Origin: Mycobacterium sp. MS1601
Lineage (GTDB): Bacteria; Actinomycetota; Actinomycetes; Mycobacteriales; Mycobacteriaceae
Assembly (NCBI RefSeq): GCF_001984215.1
Contig: NZ_CP019420.1
Location: 4,712,001 to 4,776,000 of the forward strand
Length of the DNA stretch: 64,000 bases
Direction of reading: 5' to 3'
Shown: positions 1 to 7,575 of the stretch, in pieces
Layout of the letters: each line of letters starts with the position of its first letter
How positions within the stretch are numbered: the stretch's first letter is position 1
Position numbers and translations under genes: made by a program
The notes under the pieces: model-generated
The model's input: the letters and a program-made list of their open reading frames with translations, nothing else
What the model was told of the DNA's origin: nothing
Database searches by the model: none

Positions 1-152
1 TCGTCGAAGGATTCCAGCCATTCGCCGGTCTCTTCGGGGTCGATGTCAGGCAGGTAAGACGCAACGCCTTCCCGAATCACACGTACACGATCGGGTTCGC
101 CTGCGGTGCCGGAGTTTTTGGCCAGGTCTTGGCGCACGAACTCGGTTGTCAA
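1..152 (-). CDS. aceE: Pyruvate dehydrogenase E1 component, N-terminal fragment
   Basis: Only the first 50 codons are inside the window; the gene runs off the left edge. The visible protein starts [20 protein letters not shown] and continues with the conserved stretch [19 protein letters not shown], which I recognise as the N-terminus of homodimeric mycobacterial AceE, the thiamine-diphosphate E1 of the pyruvate dehydrogenase complex. The start is a TTG at 152 preceded by AGGAG (160-164) with 7 nt spacing; the GTG just upstream runs into a stop after two codons, so TTG is the only reasonable start. Its E2 partner, dlaT, is at 53584-55293 in the same window. Confidence 0.93.
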   Translation of the reverse strand, partial: MTTEFVRQDLAKNSGTAGEPDRVRVIREGVASYLPDIDPEETGEWLESFD

Positions 153-285
153 CGCACTACTCCTAATGTGAGGGCGTAGGGGGTGTCCTACGCCACTTAT
201 CTTTCCGCACGTCGATCGATTGCGGCGAGCGGATCTGAGAAGGTCGGGGCGTGGGGACCCTCGCGAGCCGGTAACGTCTGTATCT

Positions 286-834
286 GTGCAGATCGGACGG
301 CTGCGGGTGGCCTTGGGACTGTCCGCCGTGGTGCTGATGACCGTGATCGGGTGCAGCAGCGTCACCGACGGTAATCCCACCGTCGACGCGTCGGAGGCGC
401 CTGCCTACCGGACATCGGTGTCAGAGTCGTTGTCGGCGTCGGCAGCCACCTCGAGCGCGCGGGAATCGCAGCGGCAGGAGTCGCTGACCGTCGAGGCCGT
501 GCACACCACGTGCGAGACGATGAGCACCACCAGCGCCGACGGCATCGACGCCCTGAATGTCTATGTGGACTCGATGAACGCGGGCAGTGACGGGATTGCC
601 ACCGAAGGAGCGGCCGCCGAGGCGCTGAACCGCAGCGCTGACATGGTGCTCGGAGGTATCAACGACACCCTGCCGCCGGAGATCCGCGACGCGCTGAACG
701 CCTGGGTGGACGCTGCCAGGGCCACCGCGACGGCAGTGCTGGCGCGGGTGCCCGCCAGCGAGTTCAACGAAGCCGTCACCCGGCTCAACGACTCCCGCTC
801 CAATGCGCTGAACCTGTGCGACGGCTTCTACTGA
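286..834 (+). CDS. Putative lipoprotein, Rv2240c-like position
   Basis: Small exported protein divergent from aceE. I chose GTG 286 because it gives a compact signal peptide ([19 protein letters not shown]) ending in a lipobox-like IGC followed by SS, so the mature protein would begin at a lipidated Cys; the longer frame from ATG 220 adds an Arg-rich extension with no signal logic. After the Cys comes a Ser/Thr/Ala-rich linker, then an alpha-helical domain containing two Cys (in HTTCETMS and [10 protein letters not shown]), probably a disulfide. No catalytic motif is visible. It sits where M. tuberculosis has Rv2240c. Function is unknown. Confidence 0.72.
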   Translation: MQIGRLRVALGLSAVVLMTVIGCSSVTDGNPTVDASEAPAYRTSVSESLSASAATSSARESQRQESLTVEAVHTTCETMSTTSADGIDALNVYVDSMNAGSDGIATEGAAAEALNRSADMVLGGINDTLPPEIRDALNAWVDAARATATAVLARVPASEFNEAVTRLNDSRSNALNLCDGFY

Positions 835-954
835 AGCCGCCGTTTCGACACGACGGGAAAACTCCGGTTGTGTCTGCTGTCACCTGCTGCTCGGCTCTGT
901 GCGACGATGAACCCAATTGCACGAGTGTCCTGACGATTGAAGGAGGGTCCCACG

Positions 955-1380
955 GTGGTCGCGGCGGACGACGCAGCGAACTACGCCCGCAGTTTGGGCA
1001 TCCAAAAAGACCAGGTTGTCCAGGAGTTGGGCTGGGACGAGGACACCGACGACGACATCCGCGCCGATGTCGAGGATGCCAGCGGTGGCGAGCTCCTCGA
1101 CGAGGATGCTGATGAGGTCATCGACGTCGTGCTGCTGTGGTGGCGTGATGACGACGGTGACCTGGTGGACGCCCTCATGGACGCCATCACACCCCTGGCC
1201 GACGACGGCGTGATCTGGGTGCTGACACCCAAGACCGGCAAACCCGGACATGTGCTGCCGGCCGAGATCGCCGAATCGGCGCCCACCGCCGGACTGATGC
1301 AGACGTCCTCGGCGAATCTGGGTGACTGGATCGGCAGCCGGCTGGTGCAGCCCAAGTCCGCGAAGGCACCTCGTCGTTGA
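955..1380 (+). CDS. DUF3052 family protein
   Basis: Acidic protein of 141 residues matching the Rv2239c/DUF3052 family by position and by motifs such as SLGIQKDQVVQELGWDED and the VIDVVLLWWRDDDGDLVD stretch. The start is GTG 955: a strong AAGGAGG (940-946) lies 8 nt upstream, while the in-frame TTG at 937 would precede that site. No signal peptide or membrane segment. It lies between the lipoprotein and ahpE, 13 nt before the ahpE start, so the two are probably cotranscribed. Biochemical function is not known; the family is found almost only in actinobacteria. Confidence 0.86.
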   Translation: MVAADDAANYARSLGIQKDQVVQELGWDEDTDDDIRADVEDASGGELLDEDADEVIDVVLLWWRDDDGDLVDALMDAITPLADDGVIWVLTPKTGKPGHVLPAEIAESAPTAGLMQTSSANLGDWIGSRLVQPKSAKAPRR

Positions 1381-1393
1381 AGTTGCCCAGTTG

Positions 1394-1855
1394 ATGCTTC
1401 CCATCGGGAGCGCGGCGCCAGACTTCAGTCTCAAGGACCAGAACGGGCGTGCTGTCAGCCTCGGCGCCTACCGGGGGTCCAAGAACGTCCTGCTGGTGTT
1501 CTTCCCGTTGGCGTTCACCGGAATCTGTCAGGGTGAGCTGGACGCCATCCGCGACAACCTGGCGCGCTACGAGAATGACTCCACCGCCGTGCTGGCGCTG
1601 TCCGTCGGGCCGCCGCCGACGCACAAGGTCTGGGCCACGCAGAGCCACTTCACGTTCCCGGTACTGTCCGATTTCTGGCCGCACGGCGCCGTCGCGCAGT
1701 CCTACGGCGTGTTCAACGACGTGGCGGGCGTGCCCAACCGCGGCACCTTCGTGGTCGACCGGTCAGGGACGATCGTCTTCGCGGAGATGAAGCAGCCCGG
1801 TGAGCCGCGCGATCAGGGGCTGTGGGTGGACGCGCTGGCTGCCCTGTCGTCGTGA
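1394..1855 (+). CDS. ahpE: AhpE-type one-cysteine peroxiredoxin
   Basis: 153 residues, the same length as M. tuberculosis AhpE and nearly identical in motif pattern. The peroxidatic cysteine is Cys45 in PLAFTGICQGELD; there is no second resolving Cys in the usual C-terminal position, as expected for the 1-Cys AhpE class, which reduces peroxides and peroxynitrite in the cytoplasm using mycothiol/mycoredoxin. The thioredoxin fold is covered from residue 3 to about 150. ATG 1394 (MLPIGSAAPDF) matches the family start; the ribosome binding site is weak, consistent with coupling to the DUF3052 gene 13 nt upstream. Confidence 0.95.
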   Translation: MLPIGSAAPDFSLKDQNGRAVSLGAYRGSKNVLLVFFPLAFTGICQGELDAIRDNLARYENDSTAVLALSVGPPPTHKVWATQSHFTFPVLSDFWPHGAVAQSYGVFNDVAGVPNRGTFVVDRSGTIVFAEMKQPGEPRDQGLWVDALAALSS

Positions 1856-1903
1856 ATTCGGTTTTGGTCTCCCGGTTGTCCGGCGTGTAACCTGCTGCGG
1901 TCC

Positions 1904-1978
1904 GGGCGTGTAGCTCAGTGGTAGAGCTCTGGTTTTACACACCAGCGGTCGGGGGTTCGAAACCCTCCGCGCCCACCA
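1904..1978 (+). tRNA. tRNA-Val (anticodon TAC)
   Basis: Complete cloverleaf. The acceptor arm GGGCGTG (1904-1910) pairs with CGCGCCC (1968-1974) with one G-T pair. The D-arm is GCTC-AGTGGTA-GAGC. The anticodon stem CTGGT/ACCAG encloses the loop TTTACAC with anticodon TAC (Val). The T-arm contains GGTTCGAAACC. The CCA end is encoded at 1976-1978. Confidence 0.95.
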
Positions 1979-2398
1979 GGTCAAGATGTCAGTTGTTCGT
2001 GCTGAGGACCGGCGCGGCTCAAAAGCTGATCGATGTGAGCCGAAGTCGGTTCAGGGGAAGAATCCAGCGATGGAAATCGGCCGTCGTTTATGAGGTCTGT
2101 TCGACCGAACAGGCAAGCGGGTGTTGGCACTGGGGCAATCCCTGAGCGCTGCGGGCGGCTCCGTCATCTACGTACTCCTGGAGAAACCCGCATCCCAGGG
2201 CACTCAAAGGGCGCAATTTCCCAGACGCACGTCGACAACACTTGGCGCGCCGTGACCGCCGACCGTTTGTTCCTTCCGAACTGCAAGAGCGCCAGTGGGT
2301 TCGAGCCGCGATGAGTTGTGCGGACCGGACGTCGGTTTGGCCAGCAGCCGCCCGTGAGCTTGCCCGTCGAGTGACGGAAGAATCTCGGTCCGGTTGAG
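1979..2398. other. 420-bp intergenic region without a supported gene
   Basis: Between tRNA-Val and the His-rich membrane protein. No open frame here shows consistent third-position GC or a recognisable motif, and I see no clear hairpin terminator. tRNA 3' ends are common integration sites, but no repeat of the tRNA end was seen downstream, so this is only the edge of the accessory region. Confidence 0.5.
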
Positions 2399-3154
2399 AT
2401 GTGGTGTCGCGCAGATGTCCTCGAGCCCGCTGCTGTCATCATCGGACAAGTGGCACCAAGAACCGAACGCAAGACCGACAGCAGGCTGGCAGCCCGCCTC
2501 GCTGCGCTGGCCTCGCTGGGGGCCGCTGTCATTCATTTCGCCGTCGTCCCTACACACTGGCACGAATGGATGCCGGCCGGCGTGTTTTTTGTCGGTCTCG
2601 CTACGTTCCAACTGATTTGGGCATGGGCGGTGCTCGTCCGCGCCACGACGTCAGTTCTTGCCGCGGGGATAACGCTCAATCTCGCAGCGATTGCGGTGTG
2701 GGCGTTGTCGCGGACCGCAGGGGCCCCGTTCGGTCCGCACGCCGGGGAGGCCGAGTCCATCCAAGGTGCGGACCTGTGTGCTCTCCTGCTGCAGATTTAT
2801 GTGGTGATGGGTGCGGGCTGGGTGTGGTACCGCGGCCTGCGCGGTGAGCCGGTCACGGGCTTCGCCAGCGCCGTGGTCCTTCTCGGTGCCGTCAGCGTGA
2901 TCGCGCTGGCCTCCACGGTGGGAGTTGCGTCCGGTCTTCGACACGACCACGACGGGCCGGCAGGCGCGGAGGCCGGTCATCACGGGCCTCACGTCGAACG
3001 GGCGGACGATCATCACAGCGACCCCCCGAATTCGCCCACCTCGGCGCCGGTGGAGAAAGCCAACGCCACCCTGGTGGCACCGTCAGAGTCCGTGGAAATC
3101 CCAGCCCCGCCGGCGTCGAACGACGCCCATGACCATCACGACCATGACCACTGA
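2399..3154 (+). CDS. Multi-pass membrane protein with His-rich C-terminal tail
   Basis: About 251 residues (a GTG at 2450 would shorten it by 17). After a basic N-terminus there are about five hydrophobic segments: near residues 30-50 (ALASLGAAVIHFAVV), 58-80, 85-105, 130-150 and 160-180. The extra-membrane tail from about residue 182 is full of His and Asp and ends DAHDHHDHDH, a typical low-affinity metal-binding region. The core, with IHFAVVPTHWHEW and an FGPHAGE motif, resembles a family of actinobacterial membrane proteins of unknown function. The convergent neighbour is a CopZ-type metallochaperone behind a CsoR-like operator, so a role in copper or other metal handling is plausible but inferred. 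Confidence 0.75.
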   Translation: MWCRADVLEPAAVIIGQVAPRTERKTDSRLAARLAALASLGAAVIHFAVVPTHWHEWMPAGVFFVGLATFQLIWAWAVLVRATTSVLAAGITLNLAAIAVWALSRTAGAPFGPHAGEAESIQGADLCALLLQIYVVMGAGWVWYRGLRGEPVTGFASAVVLLGAVSVIALASTVGVASGLRHDHDGPAGAEAGHHGPHVERADDHHSDPPNSPTSAPVEKANATLVAPSESVEIPAPPASNDAHDHHDHDH

Positions 3155-3183
3155 TCGCCGAGGGCGGCCGCTGGGAGTAGTGG

Positions 3184-3244
3184 CATGAAACTACGGCGGC
3201 CAGGTCGGTAATTTCTGCCACTGCGGCGGTTTCGCAGTTTCATG
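3184..3244. repeat. Wide inverted repeat between convergent genes
   Basis: CATGAAACT at 3184-3192 is the exact reverse complement of AGTTTCATG at 3236-3244, separated by 43 nt. It lies in the gap between the convergent His-rich membrane gene and copZ. It could form a large hairpin acting as a bidirectional terminator, but there is no T-tract on either side. Confidence 0.35.
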
Positions 3245-3267
3245 AACCGAGGTCGGTGATCGGATAC

Positions 3268-3477
3268 TCAGCCCGCCAGGCTGTACCCGGCCTTCTGGAC
3301 CGCGGCGTCGATGGCGGCGGCGTCTAGGTCGCGATCAGCGCAGATGGCGACCTCGCCAGTGTCAACGTTGACTTCCACCTCGGTGACTCCCTCGATGCCT
3401 CGGATTTCCTTGCTGACCGACGAAGCGCAGTGGCCGCAGGTCATGCCCGCCACGGCGACATTGATGGTGGTGCTCAC
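3268..3477 (-). CDS. copZ: CopZ-like heavy-metal-associated (HMA) chaperone
   Basis: 69-residue single HMA (ferredoxin-like beta-alpha-beta-beta-alpha-beta) domain. The metal-binding motif GMTCGHCASSV is at residues 11-21, the GMTCxxC pattern that binds Cu(I). Length is normal for CopZ/Atx1 proteins, which carry copper in the cytosol to a P-type ATPase or to the CsoR repressor. The GTG start at 3477 follows GGGAAGGG. A CsoR-type operator (3520-3550) lies 43 bp upstream, so copper-induced transcription is expected. No copA or csoR gene is adjacent, so partners must be encoded elsewhere. Other soft metals cannot be excluded from sequence alone. Confidence 0.9.
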   Translation of the reverse strand: MSTTINVAVAGMTCGHCASSVSKEIRGIEGVTEVEVNVDTGEVAICADRDLDAAAIDAAVQKAGYSLAG

Positions 3478-3519
3478 GGTGGTGCCCTTCCCGTTGTGTG
3501 CAGCAGTTGACTACCGCAC

Positions 3520-3550
3520 ACCCACCATACCCCCTCGGGGTATGGTGGGT
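3520..3550. promoter_or_regulatory. CsoR-family operator upstream of copZ
   Basis: Perfect 14-bp inverted repeat (3520-3533 and 3537-3550) around a 3-nt CTC spacer. The core ATACCCCCTCGGGGTAT matches the G-tract pattern of CsoR/RcnR-family operators. It is 43 bp upstream of the copZ start, where repressor binding would cover a promoter. Nothing divergent starts on the other side, so copZ is the probable sole target here. Confidence 0.82.
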
Positions 3551-3673
3551 CCGGTCTACCCGCCGCCAAACTGCGGTCGACCTGCCACTCTCAGGGCTGC
3601 CCGCCGTTCCTGTCTGGCCGACGTCAGAGCCTCGGTGGAAAGCCTCCCTGTCCGAACGTCCGGTGGCACGTGC

Positions 3674-4768
3674 TCATGGGGTGAGCCAGTCGTTTCCCGG
3701 GAGGTTGAGCTGCGTCGCGTCCAGGGTTGGCTTGATGCCTGATTGTGGTGCGAGATCATGGTTTTCGAGCACCGCCCGCAGAATCTCTGCAGTGTCGATG
3801 TTCAGCGGGCTGGAAACCCACATGGCGTAGGGAAGGTTGACGAACCGGTTTTCCTGAACCGCTTTGAGGTTTCGGCTGGCGGGGTTGCTGCGAAGGGCGG
3901 CGATCTTGTCTTCGACAGTCTGACCCGGATAGTCGACGAAGACGATGAGGTCTGGATCTGCGGTGGCGATCCGCTCCCAGCTCACGGTTGTCCAGGTGTC
4001 TTGGATGTCTTCGGTGGCGTTGCGTGCTCCGGCGGCGTCGATGATTCCTTGGGGTCCACCGAAGGCTCCCGAGGAGAACACCGTGTCGCTACCGCTGTCG
4101 AACAGGAAGATGGTGGGTTTCTTCTCGGGTTGCGGTGCGGCACGCAAGGCTTCCAGCCTGGCGGCGATGTCTTCGGCTGCTTGAGAACCCGTGTGCGCGT
4201 TGTTTGTCAGAGTTCCGATGTTGCGCAAATCGGTGTCAAGGGCGAGCCACGGGTCCATGGTGCCGCGAACGGGCTGTCCGTCGACTTGCAGGCATGCTTC
4301 AGACAGCTGATAGACCGCGATTCCATGCGTTGCAAGGATGTCCGGGGTTATTCCCCGTTCCTCGCCCATGCCGTAGTTGTATCCGGCGAACAGGACTTGT
4401 GGGTCGGCGCCGACGATGTTCTCCAGCGTCGGTTGCTCCGGAGCCACTTCGTTGAGACCGTCTACTTGAGAACCGTATTTGAGGCGAAGAACCGCGGCGT
4501 CGCGGCTCATGGAGCTGACCGCGTTCATCTGATTGCGGGCGCCGGCTGCCAACGCGATCGCGATCATTCCTCCGTCGTTGACGAACAACCGGTCAATCGG
4601 CTGCTCGTAGGTGACTTCCTTGCCGCAGTTGGTGACAGTCACGGTGTCCGCTGTCGTGGTCGTCTCCGCCTGGGACGTGCATCCCGAGGTTGCACCGAGG
4701 AGGACGGCGCAGACCGCCAGGTGTATCGCCGGTCGCGTCGCGAAAGGGGATCGAAATCTATACGCCAT
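3674..4768 (-). CDS. btuF: BtuF-like corrinoid substrate-binding lipoprotein
   Basis: Periplasmic-type binding protein of ABC importer class (FecB/BtuF/TroA fold), 364 residues. The N-terminus AVCAVLLGATSGCTSQ has a lipoprotein signal with Cys at the lipobox. The first lobe covers about residues 50-190 (TVTVTNCGKEVTYEQPIDRL), then a long helix, then a second lobe (KKPTIFLFDSG to the end). ATG 4768 is chosen for AGGAG 7 nt upstream; it overlaps the ATPase stop by 11 bp. Last gene of btuC-btuD-btuF. The family alone would suggest iron-siderophore uptake; the cobalamin riboswitch ahead of the operon points to vitamin B12 or a corrinoid precursor. Confidence 0.85.
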   Translation of the reverse strand: MAYRFRSPFATRPAIHLAVCAVLLGATSGCTSQAETTTTADTVTVTNCGKEVTYEQPIDRLFVNDGGMIAIALAAGARNQMNAVSSMSRDAAVLRLKYGSQVDGLNEVAPEQPTLENIVGADPQVLFAGYNYGMGEERGITPDILATHGIAVYQLSEACLQVDGQPVRGTMDPWLALDTDLRNIGTLTNNAHTGSQAAEDIAARLEALRAAPQPEKKPTIFLFDSGSDTVFSSGAFGGPQGIIDAAGARNATEDIQDTWTTVSWERIATADPDLIVFVDYPGQTVEDKIAALRSNPASRNLKAVQENRFVNLPYAMWVSSPLNIDTAEILRAVLENHDLAPQSGIKPTLDATQLNLPGNDWLTP

Positions 4769-5600
4769 TGTTGTGCTCCTCATGATGGTTTGACGCCAGT
4801 TCGGCATGGGTGAGTAACAGATGGAAACGGCCGGTCGTCGGATGGACGATGATGTCGCCGGCAACACCGAAGACCTGCCGCAAGAGGGCAGAGGTGAGAA
4901 CTTCAGAGGGTGACCCCTGGGCGTACACCCGGCCGCCGGCCACGACCGCGACCGCATCGAAATGCCGCATCACCAAGTCGAGATCGTGCATCGCAGCGAT
5001 GACGGTGCATCGGAGGTCGTCGAGTATCTGCATGAATCTCAGTCGCCACGAGGCGTCGAGATGGTTAGTGGGTTCGTCAAGGACAAGAACGGATGTTCGC
5101 TGTGCCAACGCGCGGGCCAGGACGACCCGGTGACGTTCACCACCAGAAAGCTGGACACACGGTCGGTTGCCCCACCCCTGCAGACCGACGGCGCTGAGGG
5201 CGCCGTCAATGATGTCCCGCTCTCCGGAAACGGCGCCTGCCCACGGGTTCCGGTAAGGGGTCCTGCCCAGACCCACGGCCTCGGCGACGGTCAGTTCGCC
5301 TGAGGGTCGCTCCTCTTGTCCGACCACTGCGATGGTGCGCGCTCGCTCTCGGGCCGGCATCCGATACAAGTCCCTGCCTTCAACCAGGACTGTTCCCGCT
5401 GACGGTGCGTCGAGACCGGACAGGGCGCGCAGCAAAGTGCTCTTGCCGGCGCCGTTGGGGCCGATGACCGCCAGCCGCGTCCCGGCAGCCACCGTCAGGT
5501 CCACACCGGACACCACTGTTCTGCTGCCGCGGCGACAGAGCACGCCGTGTGCGCTCACCGTCACGCCCGTCGCCGGGGGTGCGGTTGGCGGTGCGCTCAT
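4758..5600 (-). CDS. btuD: BtuD-like ABC importer ATPase
   Basis: 280-residue cytoplasmic ATPase of the FecE/BtuD group. Walker A GPNGAGKST, signature LSGGERHRV, Walker B VLVLDEPTNHLD and the switch His in AAMHDLDL are all present, so it should hydrolyse ATP. The ATG at 5600 overlaps the permease stop in an ATGA junction, which means translational coupling. The C-terminus is Asn/His/Glu-rich (HHEEHNNG) and overlaps the start of btuF. The gene is inside the riboswitch-controlled operon. A ferric-siderophore ATPase would look the same; the substrate call rests on the upstream RNA. Confidence 0.88.
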   Translation of the reverse strand: MSAPPTAPPATGVTVSAHGVLCRRGSRTVVSGVDLTVAAGTRLAVIGPNGAGKSTLLRALSGLDAPSAGTVLVEGRDLYRMPARERARTIAVVGQEERPSGELTVAEAVGLGRTPYRNPWAGAVSGERDIIDGALSAVGLQGWGNRPCVQLSGGERHRVVLARALAQRTSVLVLDEPTNHLDASWRLRFMQILDDLRCTVIAAMHDLDLVMRHFDAVAVVAGGRVYAQGSPSEVLTSALLRQVFGVAGDIIVHPTTGRFHLLLTHAELASNHHEEHNNGV

Positions 5601-6703
5601 GTGTTGTTGCCGAACTGGTAGCGTCGCCGCCCCATCAAATAGAGAAACACGGGCGCGCCGACGAGGCCGGTGATGATCCCCAGGGGCATCTCCCGTGGTG
5701 CCGCGACTTCGCGTGAGATCACGTCGACCCACACCATGAAGAGCGCTCCAATGCTGACCGAGACCGGCAGCATTGCGCGGTGGGTGGCGCCGACGAGCAT
5801 GCGGGCCGCGTGGGGCACGATGAGTCCGACGAACCCGATTCCGCCGGAAACGGCAACCAGGACACCGACGAGCACCGCCTGGACCGCGAACAACGCGTTC
5901 CGCACTGCCCGCACCGGTACGCCCAGCGATGCCGCGGTGTCGGCACCGACGGAGTAGGCGTCGAGCCAGGAGTGAATGAGCAGGGCAGCAACGAACGACA
6001 CCAGCACCACCGCTGCCGTGAGGGGAATCTTCGCCCACGTCGCTCCCGCAACGCTGCCCAGCAGCCAGAACATGACACTTTCGGCGGCGTGCGGATCGCC
6101 GGCGGTGAAGACGAGCAGTGACGACAGCGCCATGAACGCCGACGACAGCACCACCCCGGAGAGGATCAGGCGCAGTGCTGTGAGGCCGCCTTGGGCACGT
6201 GCCACCGCATACACGGTGAGCGTGGCCACCGTAGAACCGATGAGCGCGGCGCCCGACAGCGCCCAGACTCCCAACGATGAGAGTGCACCGAGGGTGATCA
6301 CGGCGGTTGCACCCACTGAGGCGCCTGCTGACACACCGAGTAGGTACGGCTCTGCCAGCGGGTTGCGGACCAACGCCTGCATGAGGGCGCCAGCCAGGGC
6401 CAGACCCGCACCGACCAACGCTGCAAGTATCGAGCGCGGCAGGCGAAGCTCCCACACGATGGTGTCAAACCCCGGAACACCGGTGGCGCCGGTGAAGCGG
6501 CCCACGACGACGTTCCACACGTCACGCAGTGGGATGTCCTCGGCGCCGAAGGCCACCGAAACAACGATGCTCAGCAGCGTGAGAACGGCGAGCACCGTTG
6601 TCAACGCAACAACCGGCGCTCGGCGCACGGTGGCAACCGAGGCATGTTCGTCGCGAAGGAACGCTCTTTCTTCGCGGACTGTCACCTCCGGACTGCCGGC
6701 CAC
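5597..6703 (-). CDS. btuC: BtuC/FecCD-type ABC importer permease
   Basis: 368 residues with about nine to ten hydrophobic helices starting near residue 30 (ALTTVLAVLTLLSIVVSVAFG). The FecCD signature RLPRSILAALVGAGLALAG, then NPLAEPYLLGVSAGAS, and the cytoplasmic coupling region GGIGFVGLIVPHAARML are present. It forms the transmembrane dimer of an importer with BtuD and BtuF. GTG 6703 is used; a second GTG six codons later is possible. First gene of the operon and directly downstream of the cobalamin riboswitch. Confidence 0.88.
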   Translation of the reverse strand: MAGSPEVTVREERAFLRDEHASVATVRRAPVVALTTVLAVLTLLSIVVSVAFGAEDIPLRDVWNVVVGRFTGATGVPGFDTIVWELRLPRSILAALVGAGLALAGALMQALVRNPLAEPYLLGVSAGASVGATAVITLGALSSLGVWALSGAALIGSTVATLTVYAVARAQGGLTALRLILSGVVLSSAFMALSSLLVFTAGDPHAAESVMFWLLGSVAGATWAKIPLTAAVVLVSFVAALLIHSWLDAYSVGADTAASLGVPVRAVRNALFAVQAVLVGVLVAVSGGIGFVGLIVPHAARMLVGATHRAMLPVSVSIGALFMVWVDVISREVAAPREMPLGIITGLVGAPVFLYLMGRRRYQFGNNT

Positions 6704-6789
6704 CAGGACACGCAGCTGGCGGTGCGCTGACCGCTGAGGGGGATGAACAACTCTGACCTCGCTATGCCGGGGTATCTATTCGCGAGATA

Positions 6790-6960
6790 CACGGTGGACA
6801 CAACCGAGAGCGGCAGGTATTCGGACTCGGGGATCGTCGACACCCGAGGGCTTCCCTGGATTGCCAGGTCGCCGATGTCGAGCACGTTCCCCATACCGTT
6901 GCGCGTCAGCCCCGGAGTCGCACCGGGTTCCCCGACACCCGCACTGCACGGATGTAACCA
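6790..6960 (-). promoter_or_regulatory. Cobalamin riboswitch
   Basis: Read on the minus strand upstream of btuC: GTTACATCC and GTGCAGTGCGGGTGTC lead into the conserved core GGGAACCCGGTG (6921-6933), then CGACTCCGG, GCTGACGCGCAACGG, and further down GTCCGAATACCTGCC (6812-6826), the usual 3' core of the class. These elements in this order are the cobalamin (B12) riboswitch. Exact ends are approximate. A GTATCT/AGATAC stem (about 6774-6792) between the core and the gene may be part of the switching or expression-platform helix. B12 binding normally shuts expression off. Confidence 0.9.
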
Positions 6961-7575
6961 CTCTCAACGGCGCAGGTTATCTCATCATCGCCGTCGGCGT
7001 CAGCCCTCAGTGCCCGGCGCGTCCCGAAGTGGAAGCCGAACGTGGGCCCGACGGGCGTCTTGAACCACTGCCGATTGCGCCGCGCGGATCCACCCGCTCC
7101 GATGTGTTGGTCCACTCTCGTACTTCTCCGCGATCGACAGCCTGTTCCACGACCACGGCCACCGAGTCCTTCGCGGGCCACGACAGCAGCTGCGCAACTG
7201 CCAACCCCAAAGGGGTTGACATACAACGACACAAACCCGTCGCGAAGATGGTCAGATCCTCACGAAAAGAACCGGCCGTCGAGGCGACCTTCGCGCCGGG
7301 CAAGACCCGGGCAATGCGCGCCACGACACACTGGTGGTGATGGCCGAAGGCGAAACGCACTGTGTAGTAACCAAATGGGATGACACGGACGTCACGTTCG
7401 AGCACTGCGAGATCGCCTTGGCCCGACGCAGCACTGACTGGTCGGCCAGAGCGGCATGAGCGCTTCTGACTCCAGGTCAACATGGTGCTTGTGAGGTCTG
7501 GTCCATAACACGTCGGAGTTATCGTGCCGCGGACTCGGTGGGGAACATCGTCCAGACGTTCCCCACCGAATCTGC
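6961..7575. other. Ambiguous region of about 600 bp, no firm gene
   Basis: Between the riboswitch and a small secreted-protein gene. Two overlapping frames look partly coding: a minus-strand frame (entered separately) and a short plus-strand frame ending at the TGA near 7460 that contains EGETHCVVTKWDDTD. A small hairpin CAACCCC-AAA-GGGGTTG is at 7202-7218. I cannot decide between a real small gene, a decayed gene and chance frames in GC-rich DNA. Confidence 0.4.
7007..7483 (-). CDS. Possible hypothetical protein, low support
   Basis: Minus-strand frame of 158 codons from ATG 7483. The middle part (QGDLAVLERDVRVIPFGYY and VVARIARVLPGAKVASTAG) has protein-like composition and roughly 70 percent GC in third positions, and SWPAKDSVAVVVEQAVD follows. 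The ends are Ser/Arg-rich and look non-coding. There is no clear ribosome binding site, no domain I recognise, and a short plus-strand frame with similar statistics overlaps it. I give it as a candidate only; a degraded gene is just as likely. Confidence 0.25.
   Translation of the reverse strand: MLTWSQKRSCRSGRPVSAASGQGDLAVLERDVRVIPFGYYTVRFAFGHHHQCVVARIARVLPGAKVASTAGSFREDLTIFATGLCRCMSTPLGLAVAQLLSWPAKDSVAVVVEQAVDRGEVREWTNTSERVDPRGAIGSGSRRPSGPRSASTSGRAGH

Noticed and set aside
1979..2398. Integration site at the tRNA-Val 3' end.
   Set aside because: No repeat of the tRNA 3' end was seen downstream within the accessory region.
4758..6455. A much longer ABC ATPase extending 285 codons upstream of ATG 5600.
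   Set aside because: The extension is a shadow of the permease gene; the ATPase begins naturally at the ATGA junction with the permease stop.
3674..6703. Iron-siderophore importer regulated by IdeR.
   Set aside because: No TTAGGTTAGGCTAACCTAA-like box upstream; the leader matches a cobalamin riboswitch instead.
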